DNA from: Henricia sp. BOLD:AAB3569 | Taxonomy: Eukaryota > Echinodermata > Asteroidea > Spinulosida > Echinasteridae | Assembly: GCA_037783545.1 (NCBI GenBank) | Contig: JBBELK010001478.1 | Span: 62,001 to 126,000 of the forward strand | DNA: 64,000 nt | Direction: 5' to 3' | Part shown: one piece after another, positions 1 to 12,984 of the stretch | How the letters are laid out: each line of letters begins with the position of its first letter | Numbering within the stretch: position 1 is the first letter of the stretch | Translations under genes and position numbers: made by a program | Notes under the pieces: generated by a model | Told to the model about the DNA's origin: nothing | Databases searched by the model: none | What the model saw: the letters and a program-made list of their open reading frames with translations, nothing else

Positions 1-260
1 CTCCAAATTTGCCGACGTTTGGACCACACTTTGACCAAAATCCCGTCCCAAACTGGGCCGCGTCAACGACAGTCCGAAGGACTGAGCATGCGCACGAGTC
101 AGGAATACACCAAAGAGGTGTGTACAGACAGCCACAGGTTGCGGGAGCATCCAGGAAGCGCCAACCCCTTTTTTTTCTAAACTCTGAAATTTCTCTGCCA
201 TTTCCCGGCGAAAGTCTGTCAATTTTTTAGGACAAGTGCGCAATATAGAGTGTTTGGAGC
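1..260. repeat. Partial monomer at left edge
   Basis: The window opens in CTCCAAATTTGCC, about 36 bp into a monomer counted from the anchor. It is GCGTC type with an 8-base T-run and no other diagnostic variant. In the HOR order it precedes the ACTGCCAC-bearing monomer, the place held by 2630, 5884, 9434 and 12689 in later copies. Confidence 0.95.
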
Positions 261-2925
261 ATGCAAAATTTGAAGTTCGTCGGAATATTTGTTGACCTCC
301 AAATTTGCCGACGTTTGGACCACACTTTGACCAAAATCCCGTCCCAAACTGGGCCGCGTCAACGACAGTCCGAAGGACTGAGCATGCGCACGAGTCAGGA
401 ATACACCAAAGAGGTGTGTACAGACTGCCACAGGTTGCGGGAGCATCCAGGAAGCGCCAACCCCTTTTTTGTCTAAACTCTGAAATTTCTCTGCCATTTC
501 CCGGCGAAAGTCTGTCAATGTTTTAGGACAAGTGCGCAATATAGAGTGTTTGGAGCATGCAAAATTTGAAGTTCGTCGGAATATTTTTTGACCTCCAAAT
601 TTGCCGACGTTTGGACCACACTTTGACCAAAATCCCGTCCCAAACTGGGCCGCGTCAACGACAGTCCGAAGGACTGAGCATGCGCACGAGTCAGGAATAC
701 ACCAAAGAGGTGTGTACAGACAGCCACAGGTTGCGGGAGCATCCAGGAAGCGCCAACCCCTTTTTTTTCTAAACTCTGAAATTTCTCTGCCATTTACCGG
801 CGAAAGTCTGTCATTTTTTTAGGACAAGTGAGCAATATAGAGTGTTTGGAGCATGCAAAATTTGAAGTTCGTCGGAATATTTTTTGACATCCAAATTTGC
901 CGACGTTTGGACCACACTTTGACCAAAATCCCGTCCCAAACTGGGCCGTGTCAACGACAGTCCGAAGGACTGAGCATGCGCACGAGTCAGGAATACACCA
1001 AAGAGGTTTGTACAGACAGCCACAGGTTGCGGGAGCATCCAGGAAGCGCCAACCCCTTTTTTGTCTAAACTCTGAAATTTCTCTGCCATTTCCCGGGGAA
1101 ATTCTGTCAATTTTGTTGGACAAGTGCGCAATATAGAGTGTTTGGAGCATGCAAAATTTGAAGTTCGTCGGAATATTTTTTGACCTTCAAATTTGCCGAC
1201 GTTTGTACCACACTTTGACCAAAATCCCGTCCCAAACTAGGCCGTGTCAACGACAGTCCGAAGGACTGAGCATGCGCACGAGTCAGGAATACACCAAAGA
1301 GGTGTGTACAGACAGCCACAGGTTGCGGGAGCATCCAGGAAGCGCCAACCCCTTTTTTTTTCTAAACTCTGAAATTTCTCTGCCATTTCCCGGCGAAAGT
1401 CTGTCAATTTTTTAGGACAAGTGCGCAATATAGAGTGTTTGGAGCATGCAAAATTTGAAGTTCGTCGGAATATTTTTTGACCTCCAAATTTGCCGACGTT
1501 TGGACCACACTTTGACCAAAATCCCGTCCCAAACTGGGCCGCGTCAACGACAGTCCGAAGGACTGAGCATGCGCACGAGTCAGGAATACACCAAAGAGGT
1601 GTGTACAGACAGCCACAGGTTGCGGGAGCATCCAGGAAGCGCCAACCCCTTTTTTTTCTAAACTCTGAAATTTCTCTGCCATTTCCCGGCGAAAGTCTGT
1701 CATTTTTTTAGGACAAGTGAGCAATATAGAGTGTTTGGAGCATGCAAAATTTGAAGTTCGTCGGAATATTTTTTGACATCCAAATTTGCCGACGTTTGGA
1801 CCACACTTTGACCAAAATCCCGTCCCAAACTGGGCCGTGTCAACGACAGTCCGAAGGACTGAGCATGCGCACGAGTCAGGAATACACCAAAGAGGTTTGT
1901 ACAGACAGCCACAGGTTGCGGGAGCATCCAGGAAGCGCCAACCCCTTTTTTTCTAAACTCTGAAATTTCTCTGCCATTTCCCGGCGAAAGTCTGTCAATT
2001 TTTTAGGACAAGTGCGCAATATAGAGTGTTTGGAGTATGCAAAATTTGAAGTTCGTCGGAATATTTTTTGACCTCCAAATTTGCCGACGTTTGGACCACA
2101 CTTTGACCAAAATCCCGTCCCAAACTGGGCCGCGTCAACGACAGTCCGAAGGACTGAGCATGCGCACGAGTCAGGAATACACCAAAGAGGTGTGTACAGA
2201 CAGCCACAGGTTGCGGGAGCATCCAGGAAGCGCCAACCCCTTTTTTTTTCTAAACTCTGAAATTTCTCTGCCATTTCCCGGCGAAAGTCTGTCAATTTTT
2301 TAGGACAAGTGCGCAATATAGAGTGTTTGGAGCATGCAAAATTTGAAGTTCGTCGGAATATTTTTTGACCTCCAAATTTGCCGACGTTTGGACCACACTT
2401 TGACCAAAATCCCGTCCCAAACTGGGCCGCGTCAACGACAGTCCGAAGGACTGAGCATGCGCACGAGTCAGGAATACACCAAAGAGGTGTGTACAGACAG
2501 CCACAGGTTGCGGGAGCATCCAGGAAGCGCCAACCCCTTTTTTGTCTAAACTCTGAAATTTCTCTGCCATTTCCCGGCGAAAGTCTGTCAATTTTTTAGG
2601 ACAAGTGCGCAATATAGAGTGTTTGGAGCATGCAAAATTTGAAGTTCGTCGGAATATTTTTTGACCTCCAAATTTGCCGACGTTTGGACCACACTTTGAC
2701 CAAAATCCCGTCCCAAACTGGGCCGCGTCAACGACAGTCCGAAGGACTGAGCATGCGCACGAGTCAGGAATACACCAAAGAGGTGTGTACAGACAGCCAC
2801 AGGTTGCGGGAGCATCCAGGAAGCGCCAACCCCTTTTTTTTCTAAACTCTGAAATTTCTCTGCCATTTCCCGGCGAAAGTCTGTCAATTTTTTAGGACAA
2901 GTGCGCAATATAGAGTGTTTGGAGC
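261..2925. repeat. Left HOR, copy A1 (9 monomers)
   Basis: Starts: 261, 557, 853, 1149, 1446, 1742, 2037, 2334, 2630. The first unit carries the copy-start markers ACTGCCAC and TCAATGTTTT; the second CATTTACCGG and GTGAGC. Unit 853 is a hybrid (GACATCC, GTGTC and GAGGTTTG, then TTTTTTGTC and GGGGAAATTC). Unit 1149 has GACCTTC, TTTGTACC and ACTAGGCC. The last three units (2037, 2334, 2630) are near consensus and replace the CCAGGTAG/CGGAGG/TATTTTTGACC/GACCGAAAT units of the later copies. Confidence 0.88.
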
Positions 2926-5900
2926 ATGCAAAATTTGAAGTTCGTCGGAATATTTGTTGACCTCCAAATTTGCCGACGTTTGGACCACACTTTGACCAAA
3001 ATCCCGTCCCAAACTGGGCCGCGTCAACGACAGTCCGAAGGACTGAGCATGCGCACGAGTCAGGAATACACCAAAGAGGTGTGTACAGACTGCCACAGGT
3101 TGCGGGAGCATCCAGGAAGCGCCAACCCCTTTTTTGTCTAAACTCTGAAATTTCTCTGCCATTTCCCGGCGAAAGTCTGTCAATGTTTTAGGACAAGTGC
3201 GCAATATAGAGTGTTTGGAGCATGCAAAATTTGAAGTTCGTCGGAATATTTTTTGACCTCCAAATTTGCCGACGTTTGGACCACACTTTGACCAAAATCC
3301 CGTCCCAAACTGGGCCGCGTCAACGACAGTCCGAAGGACTGAGCATGCGCACGAGTCAGGAATACACCAAAGAGGTGTGTACAGACAGCCACAGGTTGCG
3401 GGAGCATCCAGGAAGCGCCAACCCCTTTTTTTTCTAAACTCTGAAATTTCTCTGCCATTTACCGGCGAAAGTCTGTCATTTTTTTAGGACAAGTGAGCAA
3501 TATAGAGTGTTTGGAGCATGCAAAATTTGAAGTTCGTCGGAATATTTTTTGACATCCAAATTTGCCGACGTTTGGACCACACTTTGACCAAAATCCCGTC
3601 CCAAACTGGGCCGTGTCAACGACAGTCCGAAGGACTGAGCATGCGCACGAGTCAGGAATACACCAAAGAGGTTTGTACAGACAGCCACAGGTTGCGGGAG
3701 CATCCAGGAAGCGCCAACCCCTTTTTTTCTAAACTCTGAAATTTCTCTGCCATTTCCCGGCGAAAGTCTGTCAATTTTTTAGGACAAGTACGCAATATAG
3801 AGTGTTTGGAGCATGCAAAATTTGAAGTTCGTCGGAATATTTTTTGACCTCCAAATTTGCCGACGTTTGGACCACACTTTGACCAAAATCCCGTCCCAAA
3901 CTGGGCCGCGTCAACGACAGTCCGAAGGACTGAGCATGCGCACGAGTCAGGAATACACCAAATAGGTGTGTACAGACAGCCACAGGTTGCGGGAGCATCC
4001 AGGAAGCGCCAACCCCTTTTTTGTCTAAACTCTGAAATTTCTCTGCCATTTCCCGGGGAAATTCTGTCAATTTTGTTGGACAAGTGCGCAATATAGAGTG
4101 TTTGGAGCATGCAAAATTTGAAGTTCGTCGGAATATTTTTTGACCTTCAAATTTGCCGACGTTTGTACCACACTTTGACCAAAATCCCGTCCCAAACTAG
4201 GCCGTGTCAACGACAGTCCGAAGGACTGAGCATGCGCACGAGTCAGGAATACACCAAAGAGGTGTGTACAGACAGCCACAGGTTGCGGGAGCATCCAGGA
4301 AGCGCCAACCCCTTTTTTTTTCTAAACTCTGAAATTTCTCTGCCATTTCCCGGCGAAAGTCTGTCAATTTTTTAGGACAAGTGCGCAATATAGAGTGTTT
4401 GGAGCATGCAAAATTTGAAGTTCGTCGGAATATTTTTTGACCTCCAAATTTGCCGACGTTTGGACCACACTTTGACCAAAATCCCGTCCCAAACTGGGCC
4501 GCGTCAACGACAGTCCGAAGGACTGAGCATGCGCACGAGTCAGGAATACACCAAAGAGGTGTGTACAGACAGCCACAGGTTGCGGGAGCATCCAGGAAGC
4601 GCCAACCCCTTTTTTTTCTAAACTCTGAAATTTCTCTGCCATTTCCCGGCGAAAGTCTGTCATTTTTTTAGGACAAGTGAGCAATATAGAGTGTTTGGAG
4701 CATGCAAAATTTGAAGTTCGTCGGAATATTTTTTGACATCCAAATTTGCCGACGTTTGGACCACACTTTGACCAAAATCCCGTCCCAAACTGGGCCGTGT
4801 CAACGACAGTCCGAAGGACTGAGCATGCGCACGAGTCAGGAATACACCAAAGAGGTTTGTACAGACAGCCACAGGTTGCGGGAGCATCCAGGAAGCGCCA
4901 ACCCCTTTTTTTCTAAACTCTGAAATTTCTCTGCCATTTCCCGGCGAAAGTCTGTCAATTTTTTAGGACAAGTGCGCAATATAGAGTGTTTGGAGTATGC
5001 AAAATTTGAAGTTCGTCGGAATATTTTTTGACCTCCAAATTTGCCGACGTTTGGACCACACTTTGACCAAAATCCCGTCCCAAACTGGGCCGCGTCAACG
5101 ACAGTCCGAAGGACTGAGCATGCGCACGAGTCAGGAATACACCAAAGAGGTGTGTACAGACAGCCACAGGTTGCGGGAGCATCCAGGTAGCGCCAACCCC
5201 TTTTTTTTCTAAACTCTGAAATTTCTCTGCAATTTCCCGGCGAAAGTCTGTCAATTTTTTAGGACAAGTGCGCAATATAGAGTGTTTGGAGCATGCAAAA
5301 TTTGAAGTTCGTCGGAATATTTTTTGACCTCCAAATTTGCCGACGTTTGGACCACACTTTGACCAAAATCCCGTCCCAAACTGGGCCGCGTCAACGACAG
5401 TCCGGAGGACTGAGCATGCGCACGAGTCAGGAATACACCAAACAGGTGTGTACAGACAGCCACAGGTTGCGGGAGCATCCAGGAAGCGCCAACCCCTTTT
5501 TTTTCTAAACTCTGAAATTTCTCTGCCATTTCCCGGCGAAAGTCTGTCAATTTTTTAGGACAAGTGCGCAATATAGAGTGTTTGGAGCATGCAAAATTTG
5601 AAGTTCGTCGGAATATTTTTGACCTCCAAATTTGCCGACGTTTGGACCACACTTTGACCAAAATCCCGTCCCAAACTGGGCCGTGTCAACGACAGTCCGA
5701 AGGACTGAGCATGCGCACGAGTCAGGAATACACCAAAGAGGTGTGTACAGACAGCCACAGGTTGCGGGAGCATCCAGGAAGCGCCAACCCCTTTTTTTTC
5801 TAAACTCTGAAATTTCTCTGCCATTTCCCGGCGAAAGTCTGTCAATTTTTTAGGACAAGTGCGCAATATAGAGTGTTTGGAGCATGCAAAATTTGAAGTT

Positions 5901-6179
5901 CGTCGGAATATTTGTTGACCTCCAAATTTGCCGACGTTTGGACCACACTTTGACCGAAATCCCGTCCCAAACTGGGCCGCGTCAACGACAGTCCGAAGGA
6001 CTGAGCATGCGCACGAGTCAGGAATACACCAAAGAGGTGTGTACAGACAGCCACAGGTTGCGGGAGCATCCAGGAAGCGCCAACCCCTTTTTTTTCTAAA
6101 CTCTGAAATTTCTCTGCCATTTCCCGGCGAAAGTCTGTCAATTTTTTAGGACAAGTGCGCAATATAGAGTGTTTGGAGC
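2926..6179. repeat. Left HOR, copy A2 (11 monomers)
   Basis: Starts: 2926, 3222, 3518, 3813, 4109, 4406, 4702, 4997, 5293, 5589, 5884. Ordered markers: ACTGCCAC + TCAATGTTTT; CATTTACCGG + GTGAGC; GACATCC + GAGGTTTG + GTACGC; CAAATAGG + GGGGAAATTC; GACCTTC + TTTGTACC; GTGAGC; GACATCC + GAGGTTTG + GAGTATGC; CCAGGTAG; CCGGAGG + CAAACAGG; TATTTTTGACC (one T short); GACCGAAAT. Copy length is 3254 bp. Confidence 0.92.
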
Positions 6180-9100
6180 ATGCAAAATTTGAAGTTCGTC
6201 GGAATATTTTTTGACCTCCAAATTTGCCGACGTTTGGACCACACTTTGACCAAAATCCCGTCCCAAACTGGGCCGCGTCAACGACAGTCCGAAGGACTGA
6301 GCATGCGCACGAGTCAGGAATACACCAAAGAGGTGTGTACAGACTGCCACAGGTTGCGGGAGCATCCAGGAAGCGCCAACCCCTTTTTTGTCTAAACTCT
6401 GAAATTTCTCTGCCATTTCCCGGCGAAAGTCTGTCAATGTTTTAGGACAAGTGCGCAATATAGAGTGTTTGGAGCATGCAAAATTTGAAGTTCGTCGGAA
6501 TATTTTTTGACCTCCAAATTTGCCGACGTTTGGACCACACTTTGACCAAAATCCCGTCCCAAACTGGGCCGCGTCAACGACAGTCCGAAGGACTGAGCAT
6601 GCGCACGAGTCAGGAATACACCAAAGAGGTGTGTACAGACAGCCACAGGTTGCGGGAGCATCCAGGAAGCGCCAACCCCTTTTTTTTCTAAACTCTGAAA
6701 TTTCTCTGCCATTTACCGGCGAAAGTCTGTCATTTTTTTAGGACAAGTGAGCAATATAGAGTGTTTGGAGCATGCAAAATTTGAAGTTCGTCGGAATATT
6801 TTTTGACATCCAAATTTGCCGACGTTTGGACCACACTTTGACCAAAATCCCGTCCCAAACTGGGCCGTGTCAACGACAGTCCGAAGGACTGAGCATGCGC
6901 ACGAGTCAGGAATACACCAAAGAGGTTTGTACAGACAGCCACAGGTTGCGGGAGCATCCAGGAAGCGCCAACCCCTTTTTTTCTAAACTCTGAAATTTCT
7001 CTGCCATTTCCCGGCGAAAGTCTGTCAATTTTTTAGGACAAGTACGCAATATAGAGTGTTTGGAGCATGCAAAATTTGAAGTTCGTCGGAATATTTTTTG
7101 ACCTCCAAATTTGCCGACGTTTGGACCACACTTTGACCAAAATCCCGTCCCAAACTGGGCCGCGTCAACGACAGTCCGAAGGACTGAGCATGCGCACGAG
7201 TCAGGAATACACCAAATAGGTGTGTACAGACAGCCACAGGTTGCGGGAGCATCCAGGAAGCGCCAACCCCTTTTTTGTCTAAACTCTGAAATTTCTCTGC
7301 CATTTCCCGGGGAAATTCTGTCAATTTTGTTGGACAAGTGCGCAATATAGAGTGTTTGGAGCATGCAAAATTTGAAGTTCGTCGGAATATTTTTTGACCT
7401 TCAAATTTGCCGACGTTTGTACCACACTTTGACCAAAATCCCGTCCCAAACTAGGCCGTGTCAACGACAGTCCGAAGGACTGAGCATGCGCACGAGTCAG
7501 GAATACACCAAAGAGGTGTGTACAGACAGCCACAGGTTGCGGGAGCATCCAGGAAGCGCCAACCCCTTTTTTTTTCTAAACTCTGAATTTTCTCTGCCAT
7601 TTCCCGGCGAAAGTCTGTCAATTTTTTAGGACAAGTGCGCAATATAGAGTGTTTGGAGCATGCAAAATTTGAAGTTCGTCGGAATATTTTTTGACCTCCA
7701 AATTTGCCGACGTTTGGACCACACTTTGACCAAAATCCCGTCCCAAACTGGGCCGCGTCAACGACAGTCCGAAGGACTGAGCATGCGCACGAGTCAGGAA
7801 TACACCAAAGAGGTGTGTACAGACAGCCACAGGTTGCGGGAGCATCCAGGAAGCGCCAACCCCTTTTTTTTCTAAACTCTGAAATTTCTCTGCCATTTCC
7901 CGGCGAAAGTCTGTCATTTTTTTAGGACAAGTGAGCAATATAGAGTGTTTGGAGCATGCAAAATTTGAAGTTCGTCGGAATATTTTTTGACCTCCAAATT
8001 TGCCGACGTTTGGACCACACTTTGACCAAAATCCCGTCCCAAACTGGGCCGCGTCAACGACAGTCCGAAGGACTGAGCATGCGCACGAGTCAGGAATACA
8101 CCAAAGAGGTGTGTACAGACAGCCACAGGTTGCGGGAGCATCCAGGAAGCGCCAACCCCTTTTTTTTCTAAACTCTGAAATTTCTCTGCCATTTCCCGGC
8201 GAAAGTCTGTCATTTTTTTAGGACAAGTGAGCAATATAGAGTGTTTGGAGCATGCAAAATTTGAAGTTCGTCGGAATATTTTTTGACATCCAAATTTGCC
8301 GACGTTTGGACCACACTTTGACCAAAATCCCGTCCCAAACTGGGCCGTGTCAACGACAGTCCGAAGGACTGAGCATGCGCACGAGTCAGGAATACACCAA
8401 AGAGGTTTGTACAAACAGCCACAGGTTGCGGGAGCATCCAGGAAGCGCCAACCCCTTTTTTTCTAAACTCTGAAATTTCTCTGCCATTTCCCGGCGAAAG
8501 TCTGTCAATTTTTTAGGACAAGTGCGCAATATAGAGTGTTTGGAGTATGCAAAATTTGAAGTTCGTCGGAATATTTTTTGACCTCCAAATTTGCCGACGT
8601 TTGGACCACACTTTGACCAAAATCCCGTCCCAAACTGGGCCGCGTCAACGACAGTCCGAAGGACTGAGCATGCGCACGAGTCAGGAATACACCAAAGAGG
8701 TGTGTACAGACAGCCACAGGTTGCGGGAGCATCCAGGTAGCGCCAACCCCTTTTTTTTCTAAACTCTGAAATTTCTCTGCAATTTCCCGGCGAAAGTCTG
8801 TCAATTTTTTAGGACAAGTGCGCAATATAGAGTGTTTGGAGCATGCAAAATTTGAAGTTCGTCGGAATATTTTTTGACCTCCAAATTTGCCGACGTTTGG
8901 ACCACACTTTGACCAAAATCCCGTCCCAAACTGGGCCGCGTCAACGACAGTCCGGAGGACTGAGCATGCGCACGAGTCAGGAATACACCAAACAGGTGTG
9001 TACAGACAGCCACAGGTTGCGGGAGCATCCAGGAAGCGCCAACCCCTTTTTTTTCTAAACTCTGAAATTTCTCTGCCATTTCCCGGCGAAAGTCTGTCAA

Positions 9101-9729
9101 TTTTTTAGGACAAGTGCGCAATATAGAGTGTTTGGAGCATGCAAAATTTGAAGTTCGTCGGAATATTTTTGACCTCCAAATTTGCCGACGTTTGGACCAC
9201 ACTTTGACCAAAATCCCGTCCCAAACTGGGCCGTGTCAACGACAGTCCGAAGGACTGAGCATGCGCACGAGTCAGGAATACACCAAAGAGGTGTGTACAG
9301 ACAGCCACAGGTTGCGGGAGCATCCAGGAAGCGCCAACCCCTTTTTTTTCTAAACTCTGAAATTTCTCTGCCATTTCCCGGCGAAAGTCTGTCAATTTTT
9401 TAGGACAAGTGCGCAATATAGAGTGTTTGGAGCATGCAAAATTTGAAGTTCGTCGGAATATTTGTTGACCTCCAAATTTGCCGACGTTTGGACCACACTT
9501 TGACCGAAATCCCGTCCCAAACTGGGCCGCGTCAACGACAGTCCGAAGGACTGAGCATGCGCACGAGTCAGGAATACACCAAAGAGGTGTGTACAGACAG
9601 CCACAGGTTGCGGGAGCATCCAGGAAGCGCCAACCCCTTTTTTTTCTAAACTCTGAAATTTCTCTGCCATTTCCCGGCGAAAGTCTGTCAATTTTTTAGG
9701 ACAAGTGCGCAATATAGAGTGTTTGGAGC
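6180..9729. repeat. Left HOR, copy A3 (12 monomers)
   Basis: Starts: 6180, 6476, 6772, 7067, 7363, 7660, 7956, 8252, 8547, 8843, 9139, 9434. Same order as A2, but the GTGAGC unit at 7660 is followed by a second near-identical one at 7956, giving 12 units and 3550 bp. Variants shared with A4 and not A2 include TGAATTTTCTC (about 7586) and ACAAACAGCC (about 8412). Confidence 0.92.
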
Positions 9730-12700
9730 ATGCAAAATTTGAAGTTCGTCGGAATATTTTTTGACCTCCAAATTTGCCGACGTTTGGACCACACTTTGAC
9801 CAAAATCCCGTCCCAAACTGGGCCGCGTCAACGACAGTCCGAAGGACTGAGCATGCGCACGAGTCAGGAATACACCAAAGAGGTGTGTACAGACTGCCAC
9901 AGGTTGCGGGAGCATCCAGGAAGCGCCAACCCCTTTTTTGTCTAAACTCTGAAATTTCTCTGCCATTTCCCGGCGAAAGTCTGTCAATGTTTTAGGACAA
10001 GTGCGCAATATAGAGTGTTTGGAGCATGCAAAATTTGAAGTTCGTCGGAATATTTTTTGACCTCCAAATTTGCCGACGTTTGGACCACACTTTGACCAAA
10101 ATCCCGTCCCAAACTGGGCCGCGTCAACGACAGTCCGAAGGACTGAGCATGCGCACGAGTCAGGAATACACCAAAGAGGTGTGTACAGACAGCCACAGGT
10201 TGCGGGAGCATCCAGGAAGCGCCAACCCCTTTTTTTTCTAAACTCTGAAATTTCTCTGTCATTTACCGGCGAAAGTCTGTCATTTTTTTAGGACAAGTGA
10301 GCAATATAGAGTGTTTGGAGCATGCAAAATTTGAAGTTCGTCGGAATATTTTTTGACATCCAAATTTGCCGACGTTTGGACCACACTTTGACCAAAATCC
10401 CGTCCCAAACTGGGCCGTGTCAACGACAGTCCGAAGGACTGAGCATGCGCACGAGTCAGGAATACACCAAATAGGTGTGTACAGACAGCCACAGGTTGCG
10501 GGAGCATCCAGGAAGCGCCAACCCCTTTTTTGTCTAAACTCTGAAATTTCTCTGCCATTTCCCGGGGAAATTCTGTCAATTTTGTTGGACAAGTGCGCAA
10601 TATAGAGTGTTTGGAGCATGCAAAATTTGAAGTTCGTCGGAATATTTTTTGACCTTCAAATTTGCCGACGTTTGTACCACACTTTGACCAAAATCCCGTC
10701 CCAAACTAGGCCGTGTCAACGACAGTCCGAAGGACTGAGCATGCGCACGAGTCAGGAATACACCAAAGAGGTGTGTACAGACAGCCACAGGTTGCGGGAG
10801 CATCCAGGAAGCGCCAACCCCTTTTTTTTTCTAAACTCTGAATTTTCTCTGCCATTTCCCGGCGAAAGTCTGTCAATTTTTTAGGACAAGTGCGCAATAT
10901 AGAGTGTTTGGAGCATGCAAAATTTGAAGTTCGTCGGAATATTTTTTGACCTCCAAATTTGCCGACGTTTGGACCACACTTTGACCAAAATCCCGTCCCA
11001 AACTGGGCCGCGTCAACGACAGTCCGAAGGACTGAGCATGCGCACGAGTCAGGAATACACCAAAGAGGTGTGTACAGACAGCCACAGGTTGCGGGAGCAT
11101 CCAGGAAGCGCCAACCCCTTTTTTTTCTAAACTCTGAAATTTCTCTGCCATTTCCCGGCGAAAGTCTGTCATTTTTTTAGGACAAGTGAGCAATATAGAG
11201 TGTTTGGAGCATGCAAAATTTGAAGTTCGTCGGAATATTTTTTGACCTCCAAATTTGCCGACGTTTGGACCACACTTTGACCAAAATCCCGTCCCAAACT
11301 GGGCCGCGTCAACGACAGTCCGAAGGACTGAGCATGCGCACGAGTCAGGAATACACCAAAGAGGTGTGTACAGACAGCCACAGGTTGCGGGAGCATCCAG
11401 GAAGCGCCAACCCCTTTTTTTTCTAAACTCTGAAATTTCTCTGCCATTTCCCGGCGAAAGTCTGTCATTTTTTTAGGACAAGTGAGCAATATAGAGTGTT
11501 TGGAGCATGCAAAATTTGAAGTTCGTCGGAATATTTTTTGACATCCAAATTTGCCGACGTTTGGACCACACTTTGACCAAAATCCCGTCCCAAACTGGGC
11601 CGTGTCAACGACAGTCCGAAGGACTGAGCATGCGCACGAGTCAGGAATACACCAAAGAGGTTTGTACAAACAGCCACAGGTTGCGGGAGCATCCAGGAAG
11701 CGCCAACCCCTTTTTTTCTAAACTCTGAAATTTCTCTGCCATTTCCCGGCGAAAGTCTGTCAATTTTTTAGGACAAGTGCGCAATATAGAGTGTTTGGAG
11801 TATGCAAAATTTGAAGTTCGTCGGAATATTTTTTGACCTCCAAATTTGCCGACGTTTGGACCACACTTTGACCAAAATCCCGTCCCAAACTGGGCCGCGT
11901 CAACGACAGTCCGAAGGACTGAGCATGCGCACGAGTCAGGAATACACCAAAGAGGTGTGTACAGACAGCCACAGGTTGCGGGAGCATCCAGGTAGCGCCA
12001 ACCCCTTTTTTTTCTAAACTCTGAAATTTCTCTGCAATTTCCCGGCGAAAGTCTGTCAATTTTTTAGGACAAGTGCGCAATATAGAGTGTTTGGAGCATG
12101 CAAAATTTGAAGTTCGTCGGAATATTTTTTGACCTCCAAATTTGCCGACGTTTGGACCACACTTTGACCAAAATCCCGTCCCAAACTGGGCCGCGTCAAC
12201 GACAGTCCGGAGGACTGAGCATGCGCACGAGTCAGGAATACACCAAACAGGTGTGTACAGACAGCCACAGGTTGCGGGAGCATCCAGGAAGCGCCAACCC
12301 CTTTTTTTTCTAAACTCTGAAATTTCTCTGCCATTTCCCGGCGAAAGTCTGTCAATTTTTTAGGACAAGTGCGCAATATAGAGTGTTTGGAGCATGCAAA
12401 ATTTGAAGTTCGTCGGAATATTTTTGACCTCCAAATTTGCCGACGTTTGGACCACACTTTGACCAAAATCCCGTCCCAAACTGGGCCGTGTCAACGACAG
12501 TCCGAAGGACTGAGCATGCGCACGAGTCAGGAATACACCAAAGAGGTGTGTACAGACAGCCACAGGTTGCGGGAGCATCCAGGAAGCGCCAACCCCTTTT
12601 TTTTCTAAACTCTGAAATTTCTCTGCCATTTCCCGGCGAAAGTCTGTCAATTTTTTAGGACAAGTGCGCAATTTAGAGTGTTTGGAGCATGCAAAATTTG

Positions 12701-12984
12701 AAGTTCGTCGGAATATTTGTTGACCTCCAAATTTGCCGACGTTTGGACCACACTTTGACCGAAATCCCGTCCCAAACTGGGCCGCGTCAACGACAGTCCG
12801 AAGGACTGAGCATGCGCACGAGTCAGGAATACACCAAAGAGGTGTGTACAGACAGCCACAGGTTGCGGGAGCATCCAGGAAGCGCCAACCCCTTTTTTTT
12901 CTAAACTCTGAAATTTCTCTGCCATTTCCCGGCGAAAGTCTGTCAATTTTTTAGGACAAGTGCGCAATATAGAGTGTTTGGAGC
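9730..12984. repeat. Left HOR, copy A4 (11 monomers)
   Basis: Starts: 9730, 10026, 10322, 10618, 10915, 11211, 11507, 11802, 12098, 12394, 12689. It keeps the doubled GTGAGC units of A3 (10915, 11211) and A3's rare variants, but the two units GACATCC/GAGGTTTG and CAAATAGG/GGGGAAATTC are fused into one hybrid at 10322. Length is 3255 bp. A3 and A4 are the most similar pair, so probably the youngest duplication of this set. Confidence 0.92.

Noticed and set aside
261..476. Plus-strand frames of 71-88 codons in every monomer as genes
   Set aside because: Two overlapping plus-strand frames and one minus-strand frame cover the same bases in each unit. Length varies with the T-run. This is the pattern of stop-poor repeat DNA.
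219..539. A 106-codon minus-strand frame recurring in most monomers as a small protein gene
   Set aside because: It recurs because the monomer recurs. T-run length changes and one-base indels shift or truncate it freely (75- to 331-codon forms). There is no ribosome-binding or promoter context and no recognisable domain. The main dimorphism being silent in this frame is a single site and not evidence of constraint.
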